Part shown: piece after piece, positions 34,759-43,838 of the stretch
Layout: each line of letters begins with the position of its first letter
How positions within the stretch are numbered: position 1 is the stretch's first letter
Assembly (NCBI RefSeq): GCF_000196015.1
Contig: NC_007971.2
Location: forward strand, 62,001-126,000
Origin: Cupriavidus metallidurans CH34
GTDB lineage: Bacteria; Pseudomonadota; Gammaproteobacteria; Burkholderiales; Burkholderiaceae
Direction of reading: 5' to 3'
DNA: 64,000 nt
Made by a program: the position numbers and the translations under genes
Notes under the pieces: generated by a model
Database searches by the model: none
What the model was told of the DNA's origin: nothing
The model's input: only the letters and a program-made list of their open reading frames with translations

Positions 34759-35062
34759 TTATTTTCGCGAGGTCATCACCTCCACTGCCTCACGGAGAAT
34801 CTCGTTCTCCATGGTCTTCTTGCCCCAGCATGCGCTGTAGCTCACGGACTTGCTTGAGCGCGTCGCTCAGGCTCGATGGCGGCACGACTTCTTCACCAGC
34901 CCTAACCGCCGATAGACTGCCGTCCTGGTACAGCTTGCGCCAATGAAGGAGGTGATTCGGATTTCCGCCTTGCTGGCACGCCACCATCAACACCGTCTTG
35001 CCCGGCTCACAGCTCTCGCGCTCAATCGAAACACAGTCGTATGCCCCCGCCTGTAAGTTCAT
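34759..35062 (-). pseudogene. remnant of an IS2/IS3-type orfA
   Basis: The minus-strand frame carries WRKLYQDGSLSAVRAGEEVV and LSDALKQVRELQRML, typical of IS2-group OrfA. Then an extra base near 34822-34826 shifts the frame; in the other frame KKTMENEILREAVEVMTSRK follows to a stop at 34759. The left and right parts of the element are missing. Confidence 0.75.
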
Positions 35063-35152
35063 TGTAAGGGGGAACTGTGTCCGGCAATTCAGGGGGCCGC
35101 TCCAGGCTCGCTCCATCCGGATAGCCCCCCCGAAAGCAAGTAAATCGATTAA

Positions 35153-35177
35153 TTATGCGTAAATGAACTGCGCATAA
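35153..35177. promoter_or_regulatory. inverted repeat upstream of a small gene
   Basis: TTATGCG (35153-35159) and CGCATAA (35171-35177) are perfect inverted arms around 11 bases in an AT-rich stretch, 50 bases before the next ATG. A dimeric repressor site is plausible. Confidence 0.4.
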
Positions 35178-35226
35178 AATAAGATCGCGTCTTGGCACGA
35201 CTTCCTAAAGCGAGAGGATACAGGCG

Positions 35227-35472
35227 ATGGCCCAGAATGGTGCAATAGTCTTGGAGGCGCCCAGCGGCGATCCAGATGCCGCTGAGTTGCAAGCGGTGGA
35301 GATGGAAGCGACCTTGCAGAGCCTGATGCAGCTTGGATTAGTGACGTCGTGGCTGCGGCTCGCCGACAGCTCGTACCGAGTGGAGGTCGATGGAGAAATC
35401 ATGGAGCAGCTCTCAGTACTCGGATGGGCGCGCAACTGCTGCCCTCGGCGGGCACCCGAATCTCTGGAGTAG
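35227..35472 (+). CDS. hypothetical protein, 81 aa
   Basis: The ATG at 35227 follows GAGAGG at a slightly long distance. The product is acidic at the start (EAPSGDPDAAELQAVEMEATLQ), then a helix-strand pattern with WLRLADSSYRVEVDGEIME, and a terminal CCPRR pair of cysteines. No family is recognised. The inverted repeat in the promoter region supports it being a real, regulated gene. Confidence 0.45.
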   Translation: MAQNGAIVLEAPSGDPDAAELQAVEMEATLQSLMQLGLVTSWLRLADSSYRVEVDGEIMEQLSVLGWARNCCPRRAPESLE

Positions 35473-36191
35473 CCGCAACTCCCTCTGAGCGTAAGGCGGC
35501 GTAGCTCCAGCAGTCTACGTGCACGTGCGTAATGCATTCGGGAAGCGGCTTCTTGACTGGCCGAGCTCATTTTCGCGGCCCGGTCGGTCGAGCCCGGCGC
35601 ACACTTTAGATCGTGGATGATTTCGCATGGCAACATGCTTCCGGCGAAGATCACGTTATTTGGATGGGCGAGCGCTGGAGCCGTGAATGGATTCTAGTGC
35701 TATGCGGCTCACTAAAGCCCAATTGAAGGTGGCCGGGTGTGACGAGCACGCGCTTGATTGGTTGGACTGACGTCCATGGCCATCATTTGATCATCGGCCG
35801 CTGTTTGTAAGGTCTTAAGAGGCCTTCCCTCAGGTCCAGCGATCGCGGCGCAACCGCAAAACCGACTGTCAGGCTCCCTCCTCCTTAGTCGCTCGACACA
35901 ACGCCCTATCCCCAACTTCCCGGTCGATGGCTCCGCACGTCATCTTCCCGTAATCCTTTCGACAGGTCAGGACCCTAAAATCTGTCATCCGGATGCAAAA
36001 ATATCGCGTTCGAGACATTGCAACGGCCACCTCGCGGCCCAAGCCCTTTCCGTGAATACGGTCTGCAGACTCGGGATCGAAAAGAAGCGCGTGTCCGTTG
36101 CAAAGCCCCAGCACCACGATCCTGCGAGTAGCTTTCGGAAGTGGCACAGGCGACGCGTACGTCTGATCGGCAGAAATTTAACCGTAACTAC
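35473..36191. other. intergenic region upstream of arnT-like copy 2
   Basis: No gene is supported in 719 bases. The only recognised structure is the repeat element at 35939-35965. Confidence 0.5.
35939..35965 (-). promoter_or_regulatory. 11-bp-period repeats upstream of arnT-like copy 2
   Basis: On the minus strand: CTGTC, N6, ATTAC, N6, ATGAC. This is the same triple as in front of copy 1 and in the same orientation relative to the gene. Confidence 0.55.
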
Positions 36192-37877
36192 ATGGGCCTG
36201 CTCTCAAAACGACGGATTTTGCCTGTCTTGACGATGACACTGGCAATGGTCCTTTGGATGTCGACACTAGCCATTCGCCCGCTGTATGAACCCGATGAGG
36301 GGCGTTACGCAGAGGTTCCGCGGGAAATGTTCGTCTCGGGCGACTGGGTCACGCCGCGGTTAAATGGCGTCAAGTTCTTCGACAAGCCACCCCTTCAGTA
36401 TTGGGCGACCGCCGGCGCCTATACGCTTTTCGGGCCGTCCGAATGGACAGCAAGGATCTGGAGTGCTCTTGTGGGACTGCTGGGCGTACTTGTCGCATGG
36501 TGGGCTGCGCAAAAGCTCTATGACAAGCACGTTGGCCTGGCTTCAGCGTCGGTACTTATCGGCGCACCCTTATGGATTCTCGGCTCGAATCTGACAACGA
36601 CGGACATCGGCGTCGGCTCACTGCTCGGCAGTGCGGCTCTCGTTTTCGCTGTGGCTTACCAGCGTCGGGACTATCGCTTATACCCGATTATCTGGCTGTT
36701 GGTCGGTCTGGCATTTCTTGCCAAAGGCCTGATCGCTCTCGTATTGCCAGCAATAACGCTGGCGCTGTACGTGGCGATCACGCGACAGCGATCCGCGTTC
36801 TTCAGCGGGAAATTCTGGCGCTGGAGTCCGCTTGCGGTGGCAATCACAGCGCCTTGGTTCATTGTGGTGTCCTTGCGCAACCCCGAATTTCTGAACTACT
36901 TCTTTATCCACGAACACTTCGCAAGGTTTTCTTCCGCGATACACGAGCGAGACAAGCCAGTCTGGTTTTTCCTTGCCGTTGCCGCGGCGGGTGTGCTGCC
37001 GTTCATTGGCTTGATCCCTCGTGCTTTCTCTTTCTGGTCTCGCAGCGCTCGGGCGACGCAGCACTTCGATTCGAGATTGTTTTTGTCACTCTGGGTTGTT
37101 GTTGTCCTTACCTTCTTCTCGATCTCCCGCTCCAAGCTGCCGCTGTATATCCTGCCAGCCTTTCCACCGATGGCGGTGCTGCTTGCGCACCGTGCTATGT
37201 CCGGAGTCCGCCCCACGTTGGCTGCAAGCTTTCTTGCCATGCCAGTGCTCGCGGTGACGATCGGCTTCCTGCTGTGGCATCCGACCTTGTCAAATGCGCT
37301 ACTGAAGCGCGACGTCAGCGATCCGGCAACGTTGCAGACCTGGGGCTCCATCACCGTAGGCATTCTCGCGATCGGTGGCTTTCTGGCCTTTGGGATCGCC
37401 CTGCGCGGCCGCAGGCTCTGCGCGGTTGCCGTCGCTTCGCTGGCGACGCTGGCCGGCCTTCAGGCTGGCTTGATGGCGTCTCGGGCGTTTGGATCCCTCT
37501 CCATCAAACCACTTGGCTTGGAAGCCAAGGCGGCGTCCCGCGTTGACACAGAACTGTTCGACGTGGGACAAATTGACCGAGGCCTAGCATTCTACACCGA
37601 GCGATTACCTACCATTGTCGGCGCCAGATCCGAGCTAGATCTTGGCTTCTCGGTCGAGCCTGGAAAGTGGATTGCTAATGAAGAGGCCTTTGCGCAGCGA
37701 TGGAAGACCCCTGGTCACAAGCTCGCGGTCATGCGGCACGAGACGTTCGTCGTGATCATCGCCCCATGCTGGCATGCCGGTCATCTTCAAGCCGTGTTTG
37801 ATCACTACAAAGGCGTGCTTGGGATCGACCCTGCTCTGATCCAGACGCGGCGGCGAGGGATAAAGTCCACGCGCTAA
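36192..37877 (+). CDS. ArnT-like glycosyltransferase, copy 2, C-terminus replaced
   Basis: From the ATG at 36192 the protein parallels copy 1 through nearly all its length, with the same EPDEGRYAEVPREMF active-site loop. After AVMRHETF (to 37749) the last 26 residues of copy 1 are missing. Instead the frame runs through 43 codons that are antisense to a cytochrome c gene. All membrane helices are retained, so activity is possible but uncertain. There is no gtrA/gtrB partner next to it. It arose by duplication of copy 1 or by separate acquisition, and was then cut by a deletion or recombination. Confidence 0.75.
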   Translation: MGLLSKRRILPVLTMTLAMVLWMSTLAIRPLYEPDEGRYAEVPREMFVSGDWVTPRLNGVKFFDKPPLQYWATAGAYTLFGPSEWTARIWSALVGLLGVLVAWWAAQKLYDKHVGLASASVLIGAPLWILGSNLTTTDIGVGSLLGSAALVFAVAYQRRDYRLYPIIWLLVGLAFLAKGLIALVLPAITLALYVAITRQRSAFFSGKFWRWSPLAVAITAPWFIVVSLRNPEFLNYFFIHEHFARFSSAIHERDKPVWFFLAVAAAGVLPFIGLIPRAFSFWSRSARATQHFDSRLFLSLWVVVVLTFFSISRSKLPLYILPAFPPMAVLLAHRAMSGVRPTLAASFLAMPVLAVTIGFLLWHPTLSNALLKRDVSDPATLQTWGSITVGILAIGGFLAFGIALRGRRLCAVAVASLATLAGLQAGLMASRAFGSLSIKPLGLEAKAASRVDTELFDVGQIDRGLAFYTERLPTIVGARSELDLGFSVEPGKWIANEEAFAQRWKTPGHKLAVMRHETFVVIIAPCWHAGHLQAVFDHYKGVLGIDPALIQTRRRGIKSTR

Positions 37878-38159
37878 CTGATTGTCTGGTAAGCCTGGTG
37901 CACGATGGCAAGCCACACACATAGAAGCATACTGACCCGCTCCTTTGAAAATACGCTGCGCATCGTTCAGATTTGGCGGCTGCAGTTCGTCGGATTGCCG
38001 CTCCATGGCGCGGGAACGCACCATCGCCAAAACGTTTTCTGTGATCCGCCAATCAGGTTCATCCGCGGCCACGCTATAAGTGCCCGAGAACGCGATTCCG
38101 AGTCCAATTACTGCCACAAGGAGCAGCGAGACAAGGATCGAAAGTCCGAAGGTTTTCAT
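37750..38159 (-). pseudogene. monohaem cytochrome c, C-terminally truncated
   Basis: The frame starts at 38159 with a membrane-anchor or signal helix (LSILVSLLLVAVIGLGIAFSG), then CVACHRAPG as the haem motif and GLKMTGMPAWG with the likely axial Met. Native sequence ends around 37750-37762, where the arnT-like copy 2 begins on the opposite strand; the rest of the frame is antisense arnT. The usual last helix of the cytochrome fold is missing. Confidence 0.75.
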
Positions 38160-38400
38160 TGCGCGTTCACCTCTGTTTCGGCAGCGTCAGAATAGTTACG
38201 GCGTAAATTCTAGTTCGATACGTGGCTGGGAGGTGCACAGCAAGGAAAATCCCGGCCTGCCCGCGCTCGGCCTTCGGGCCAATTGCGCTGGGGGACTGGG
38301 CGCTTACTGCATCAACGAAGTCCGGTTGCAGTTCCGGCAGCGGATCGTCGTTGGCCCATTCTCCAAGCACGACGCGTGCCTGACAGGACATTGCCGCCAC

Positions 38401-38416
38401 GTCATTATCCCGTAAT
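38401..38416 (-). promoter_or_regulatory. 11-bp-period repeats upstream of the cytochrome c fragment
   Basis: On the minus strand: ATTAC, N6, ATGAC, followed by G, as in the arnT-like promoters. It lies about 240 bases before the cytochrome start. The rest of 38160-38702 holds no gene I can support. Confidence 0.5.
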
Positions 38417-38702
38417 GGATTCCAGCGATGACGAGTCGATATGGATTCAGATACGCCCACGAGATCACTAGTATTTTGTCCGTTTGTGCAGGGAGCGCAG
38501 AAGCTGGCGCCGGGCTAGCTGCAAATGCCACATGAACGGAGAAGTGGACCAAAAGAGCGGACTGCGACCTGCCGCTCTCCCGCCAGCCTCGAGCATGAAA
38601 GTTCTACATGTTTTGGTGTGAGTTACATTGGACGCGACGCGAGAATCCCCGTACATTGCCGCGGCGCGCCGACAAAAGGTGCTCGGTGCCTTGCGGCGTC
38701 AG

Positions 38703-39029
38703 TTATTGCATACTGTTGCACGCTTGCGAGCATCGCTCGCAGGCCTTCGCACAGTCCAGACAATGTTGCGCTGCGTGCTTGGCGCATTCAGCACCGCATT
38801 CTTCGCAAATTCGAGCGCATAGCTGGCAAATCTCCTTTGAGTGTTCGCTTGCGCGAGACATAGCAGCAGCAGCAAACGCACAAATTTGTGCACAGTCTAT
38901 ATCGAGCTCTATACACTTCCGCATTTCATCGACGTTCCGTTCTCGCAGGCAGGAAGCTGCACAATGATTGCAGGCGACTGCGCACGCGTGACAGGCATCA
39001 ATACACGCTCTGAGGTCCTCATGTGGCAT
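38703..39029 (-). CDS. Csp-like four-helix-bundle copper-storage protein
   Basis: A 108-residue protein with 19 cysteines in CxxxC and CxxC spacings along four predicted helices (CIDACHACAVACNHCAASC; CQLCARICEECGAEC; CLDCAKACERCSQAC). This is the DUF326/Csp family, whose members bind many Cu(I) ions inside the bundle. No signal peptide is present, so it is cytosolic as in Csp3. The ATG at 39029 follows AAGGAG. Overlapping inverted repeats just upstream may be the operator. Confidence 0.88.
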   Translation of the reverse strand: MPHEDLRACIDACHACAVACNHCAASCLRERNVDEMRKCIELDIDCAQICAFAAAAMSRASEHSKEICQLCARICEECGAECAKHAAQHCLDCAKACERCSQACNSMQ

Positions 39030-39057
39030 GACAAATCTCCTTCGGAATAGTTTGATC

Positions 39058-39076
39058 GGCGTATTGGAAATACGCC
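39058..39076. promoter_or_regulatory. palindrome upstream of the csp-like gene
   Basis: GGCGTATT and AATACGCC are perfect 8-bp arms around GGA, about 30 bases before the start codon. A second dyad TTGGAA/TTCCAA overlaps it. Either could be a repressor site. Confidence 0.45.
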
Positions 39077-40445
39077 ATTCCAACAACAGCAATTCGCGCG
39101 CCAGACTTGCTCGTATGGGGACCCGCCAACATCGCCCTCGTGGTGGGATCGGCTGCTGCCGAGTGCGACGAGCATGCGGAACCTGTTGTCGCAGTGGGGC
39201 ACCGCATAGCAAATGGCCTCAAATTGAAATGCACAATCAGTCGGCCCGATTACCCGCTGCGCGCATGCTGCGCTCCCATATATCGATGGTGATCTAAAGC
39301 ACGCGCTTACCGAGCGTGCCCGCGCCTTGATCGTCGCTGACCGACGGGCCATCGTGACACCGTGGGAACACCTGCGGCTGCCACACGAGGTCGACGGCTC
39401 CGCCGGCGCCTTCCGCGCTCCGCTGTCGACCTACATCCTGGGCATGGACAACGATTACGAGGACATCCAGGCCTGGCTGGCCCTGCACAAATCCCCGGCC
39501 ACGCAGCGCGCCTATCGCAAGGAAGCCGAACGGCTGATCCTGTGGGCCATCGTCGCGCGAGGGAAGGCCCTTTCATCCTTGACGACCAAGGATGCAACGA
39601 CTATCGGACATTTTTGCACAGACCCACGCCGCGCGAGTGCTGGGTTGGACCCCCGCGGCCACACACGTCGCCGGACTGGCGCCCGTTTGTCGACAACCTC
39701 TCGGCGCGCTCGGTCGCCCATGCGCTGACCGTGCTCAGCGCGCTGTTCCGCTGGTTGGTGGAACAGCGCTATGTACTGGCCAACCCCTTGGCGGGCATCA
39801 AGGTGCGCAGTAACCAGCGTGCCATGGCCGTGGAAATCACCCACGCCTTCACCGATGGAGATGGCTGCTGGTGCGCACCATCGCCAACGGCCTCGAGTGG
39901 TCGTACGGCTGGCAAGCCGCGGCCGCACAGCGGCTTCGCTTCCTGCTGGATTTCGGATACGCGACGGGACTGCGGATCAGCGAATTGGCCAATGCCGCGT
40001 TGCGTCATCTCGACGTCGACGCCGCGGGCGATCACTGGCTGCACCTGGTCGGCAAAGGTGGCAAGCCCGCTAGGGTTACATTGACGCCCTTGGCGCGGAC
40101 GGCGCTGGAACGCCACCTGCTGGAGCGCGGGCTCCCTGTCAGCCTCGCTCGCTGGAACCCACCTAAGCCCATAGTCGGTAGCCTGGATGGTGGCGAAACC
40201 GGTATCACGCCCCTGCGCCTGTGGGAAGTCATGCACCGATTCTTCAGGCTCGCAGCGAACACGATTGAAGGCGATCATCCAGCGTTGGCAGAGAAGCTCC
40301 GACGGGCGATACGACAGTGGATGCGCCACAGCCACGCGACGCACGCACTGGCGAAGGGTGTCGAACGTAAGCGCCCGGTGAACCCGTCTTGAAGGGAAGC
40401 AGGAGAGCAAGGAGCATCGTGTCCATCTAAATTCTTGGTGGACAC

Positions 40446-40823
40446 GTGAACACTATCGAAGAGAGCGCACCAGCGCGACGCCGACGTCGGCACAGCGCCG
40501 AGTTCAAGGCTAAAGCCGTCCAGGACTGCCTGCATCGGGGTGTTTCGATTGCGGCGGTAGCGCTGCACCATCGCGTGAACGCGAATCTGCTGCGACGCTG
40601 GGTCGCTGAACACCAAGCGTTGGATAGCGCGGGCGAAGCCCGTGCATTGATGACAGTACCCCAAGCCGAGTTCATCCCGTTGCAGATCGGCGATCCCACG
40701 CCGACGCCTGCGATACCGGATATACAGATCGAAGTGCGACGCGGTGCTGCGACGATCAGTATTCGTTGGCCAGGATCGGCCGCAGCAGAGTGTGGCGAAT
40801 GGCTTCAGGGGTGGTTGCGTTGA
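40446..40823 (+). CDS. IS66 OrfA (TnpA)
   Basis: A 125-residue HTH protein: RRHSAEFKAKAVQDCLHRGVSIAAVALHHRVNANLLRRWV is the HTH_8-like start seen in IS66 TnpA, and the tail IEVRRGAATISIRWP is also typical. Its stop overlaps the start of orfB. This is the only intact gene of the element. Confidence 0.85.
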   Translation: MNTIEESAPARRRRRHSAEFKAKAVQDCLHRGVSIAAVALHHRVNANLLRRWVAEHQALDSAGEARALMTVPQAEFIPLQIGDPTPTPAIPDIQIEVRRGAATISIRWPGSAAAECGEWLQGWLR

Positions 40824-41240
40824 TCCGCATCGAGGCAATCTGGCTAGCTACCGAGCCGCTGGACATGCGAGCGGGAACAGATACGGTCTTGGCTCGGGTG
40901 GTGAAGGTATTCGGAGCCGCCCGACCGCATCATGCTTATCTCTTCACGAACAAGCGCGCGACGCGTATCAAGGTGCTGGTGTACCCTGCCTTGGCAACGC
41001 CTGGGCCGCGATGAGGCGATCACCGTGCTTTAGTCGTGGCTTGGTACAAGGGCCGAGCGTCCATTGGGGGCTGTGCCAATAGTTGGAGTGACGGGGAACT
41101 GGCAAGATTCGGAACATGAATCCCGCAATAAGGGCCGCTTCGTCTGGACCGACGGTATGACGGCCATCGCGACGCCGCTGTGCCGAGAGCAACTGGATGC
41201 GCTGGTGCTGGGACATCTGCCCAGGCAAGCTTGCTGGAGG
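40820..41240 (+). pseudogene. IS66 orfB (TnpB), rearranged
   Basis: The expected start (IRIEAIWLATEPLDMRAGTDT to KRATRIKVLV) runs to about 40979. It is followed directly by the normal C-terminal end LPWQRLGRDEAITVL in another frame. The middle part (GRFVWTDGMTAIATPLCREQ) appears only afterwards, at 41128-41215. Order is thus start, end, middle, which indicates a tandem duplication followed by deletion. Confidence 0.7.
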
Positions 41241-42562
41241 AAGCCCTCGATGCAGACCTTGAGGCAATCGAAGCCGAGCTCGAAGCACTGACTCCTTCAT
41301 CCAGGTCGGAGCCCAAGGACAAGCCGAAGCGCCAAGCACTTCCACCCCAATTGCCTCGCACTGAGATCCGTCACGAGCCGGAGTCCGAGACTTGCACATG
41401 CGGCTGCGCGCTCAAGCGCATTGGCGAAGACGTCAGCGAGAAGCTGGACTACACCCCTGGCGTGTTCACGGTCGAACGTCATATCCGGGGCAAGTGGGTA
41501 TGCGGTCAATGTGAGACTCTCACCCAGGCACCCGTTCCTCCGCACGTCATCGACAAGGGCATCCCCACCGCCGGCCTGCTGGCGCATACGCTGGTGTCCA
41601 AGTTCGGCGACCATCTCCCTCTGTACCGGCAAGAACGCATCTACGCAAGCGCCGGCCTGGCGATCCCGCAATCGACGCTGGGCGCGTGGGTCGGCATCTG
41701 CGGCGTGCGTCTGCAACCGCTGGTGGATGCACTGCAGGCGGAGGTATTGACCCAGAGCGTACTGCATGCCGACGAGACACCAGTGCAGATGCTCTCGCCA
41801 GGCGACGGCAAGACGCATCGCGCCTACCTGTGGGCCTACGCACCGAGCCAACTCTCGTCATTACGTGCGGTGATCTATCAGTTTGCCCCCAGCCGCAGCG
41901 GCGAACATGCCCGCGCATTCCGGCGGGGCTGGCTGGGCAAGCTGGTATGTGACGACTTCTCGGGCTACAAGGCCAGCTTCGGCGGCGGCATCGTCGAGAT
42001 TGGGTGCATGGCTCACGCGCGTCGTAAGTACTTTGAGTTGCACGACAAGCACAAGAGCGAATTGGCTGGCCAGGCGCTGCGCTTCATTGCTGGGCTCTAC
42101 GAGATCGAGCGAGAGGTGCGGGACGCCGAGCCAGAACTACGCCTGGAAGCGCGACAGCAGCGGGCCAGACCAATCCTGGATGCGCTGCATCTCTGGCTTA
42201 GTGAACAAAGGCGGAGGGTGCCCGACGGCGCGGCCATCGCGCGTGCCATCGACTACAGCCTCAAACGCTGGGCGGCGCTCGTGCGCTACGTTGAGGATCC
42301 AGCCGTGCCCATCGATAACAATCATATCGAAGGGCAAATACGGCCTATCGCTCTTGGATGATCGAACTGGCTGTTCGCGGGCTCACTGCGCGCTGGCCAG
42401 CGCGCAGCCGCAGTCATGAGTCTGATCCAGTCGGCGAAGCTCAATGGGCATGATCCGTACGCCTACCTGAAAGACGTGCTTACGCGACTGCCGACTCAGA
42501 AGACCGCCGACATCGCGGAGCTCCTGCCACATCGCTGGACTGCTTCCGTCCTTCCTGCGTAG
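41216..42562 (+). pseudogene. IS66 orfC (TnpC transposase), 5' truncated with nonsense codon
   Basis: The frame covers the IS66 zinc-binding region (CTCGCALKRIGEDVSEKLDY and WVCGQCETLTQAP) and the DDE core (SVLHADETPVQML, CDDFSGYKA, DNNHIEGQIRPIALG). A TGA at 42359 interrupts; beyond it the same frame continues SNWLFAGSLRAGQRAAAVMS to a natural stop at 42560. A CGA-to-TGA change explains it. The N-terminal coiled coil is missing. Confidence 0.8.
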
Positions 42563-42782
42563 CCCCGTCGAGACGGGTTCACCGGGCGCTTACTGTCGAA
42601 CTGAGCGCTGTGCGCGACAACCTGCGCCACGCCTCAATTTCGACCACGTCCATCTACTTGCATACCGATGACGTCAAGCGGGCCCGGCAATTCGGCCAGG
42701 CATTCGCTACCTGAATCTCTTATTAAGGAGGGTGCCGTGAGTACGGAACGCGAGAAGATGGCAGCGCTGGCCGTGACAGCGG

Positions 42783-43838
42783 TTTCAAGTCTGAGATGCA
42801 ACACCAGTTCGTAATTTGTTGATCTCTTCGGCCATGGCTTCGGCGGGAGTGGCGAAGTCGAGAACCGCCCGAGGGCGATAATTCAGCGCCTTCGGGACTC
42901 CGTTCAAGTACCCCTGCGAGAAGACCGATAGATCGTCGCCTTTCGGTAGATACTCCCGAACCAGTCCGTTCATGTTCTCGTTGCTTGGCCTCTGCCACGG
43001 ACTGTGCGGGTCGGCAAAGAACACTTCGGTACTGACTCGCCTGGTCAGCTCTGCGTGATGCGCCATCTCTTTGCCCTGGTCGTAGGTCAGGCTCTTGCGA
43101 AGCGCCAGCGGCACCCGACGGAACTTCTTGGTCAACGCCTCCAGCGCTGCCTCCGCCCCGCAACCGTCCATCTTCGCCAACACCACGAAGCGCGTCTTGC
43201 GTTCCACCAGCGTCGCCACTGCGCTGCGATTGCCCGCGCCCTTGATCAGGTCGCCTTCCCAATGCCCAGGCACCAGCCGCTCGAACACCTCCTCGGGCCG
43301 CTCGTGGATCGAGCGCATATCCTGCAGCTTGCCTCGGCGATCGTTCCCCGCGCCCCGTGAACGACGCTCCTTGTGGGCCTTACGCAGGCTGCCGATTAGC
43401 TCGCGGCGCAGCTCACCGCGCGGCGTGGCGTAGATCACGCAGTAGATCGTCTCGTGGGACACATGGAACTCCGGCTGGTGGGCATACATGCGCCGGAGTC
43501 TGCCTGCAATCTGTTGCGGTGAATAGCCCACGCGCAGCCATGCTCTCACCAGCTTCAGCAGCGCCGTGCCTGCTGCCAGCTTGCGCGGCCCACGTCGACG
43601 CCTTCTCAGCGCCATACCCTGCGCGCTCGCAGCATCGTAGGAACGATGACCTCCGGCCCGGGCAACCTCGCGTGAAATAGTCGACGGACTTCGCCCCGCC
43701 ACTCTCGCGACCTGACGCAGGCTGCACCCCTCGTTTAGCAGGCGATGACTACAGTTACGCTCTTCGATACCCAGTTGACTGTAGCTTTGTCCCATCCCAA
43801 CACCCTAACATCAGGGTGTTGCACTTCATTCTAGAGAC
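42783..43838 (-). mobile_element. IS30-family insertion sequence (ends approximate)
   Basis: Related terminal sequences around GATGCAACACC (left) and AAGTGCAACACC (right, minus strand) enclose one transposase gene. A hairpin CAACACCCT/AGGGTGTTG sits at the right end. Exact ends and target duplication could not be fixed. Confidence 0.75.
42785..43795 (-). CDS. IS30-family transposase
   Basis: A 336-residue transposase: an N-terminal HTH (YSQLGIEERNC, SLRQVARVAGRSPSTISREV), HETIYCVIY in the second domain, and a DDE core with HWEGDLIKG (Asp), LTYDQGKEM (Asp) and HSPWQRPSNENMNGLVREY (Glu). Full length for the family with no interruption, so the element may be active. Confidence 0.93.
   Translation of the reverse strand: MGQSYSQLGIEERNCSHRLLNEGCSLRQVARVAGRSPSTISREVARAGGHRSYDAASAQGMALRRRRRGPRKLAAGTALLKLVRAWLRVGYSPQQIAGRLRRMYAHQPEFHVSHETIYCVIYATPRGELRRELIGSLRKAHKERRSRGAGNDRRGKLQDMRSIHERPEEVFERLVPGHWEGDLIKGAGNRSAVATLVERKTRFVVLAKMDGCGAEAALEALTKKFRRVPLALRKSLTYDQGKEMAHHAELTRRVSTEVFFADPHSPWQRPSNENMNGLVREYLPKGDDLSVFSQGYLNGVPKALNYRPRAVLDFATPAEAMAEEINKLRTGVASQT

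Larger units (their letters stand above)
40367..42593 (+). mobile_element. IS66-family element, 2227 bp, decayed
   Basis: Perfect terminal repeats begin GTAAGCGCCCGGTGAACC at both ends, and an 8-bp target duplication TGTCGAAC flanks them (40359-40366 and 42594-42601). It carries orfA, a scrambled orfB and an orfC with a stop codon. Confidence 0.93.
39295..42714 (+). pseudogene. tyrosine recombinase, two frameshifts and split by IS66
   Basis: Segments in three frames add up to one integrase. ALTERARALIVADRR to SSLTTKD is followed near 39596 by a one-base loss, then DYRTFLHRPTPRE to HAFTDG. A second one-base loss near 39862 leads to RWLLVRTIANGLEW through the catalytic Arg (GLRISEL) and Lys (GKGGKPARV) to HSHATHALAKGVE at 40366. 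After the IS66 element, LSAVRDNLRHASISTTSIYLHTDD supplies the last His and Tyr and ends at 42714. The gene is dead. Its true 5' end is unclear. Confidence 0.8.

Noticed and set aside
39107..39292. Short plus-strand frame upstream of the integrase remnant
   Set aside because: No ribosome site or recognisable motif; its cysteines and length are compatible with chance.
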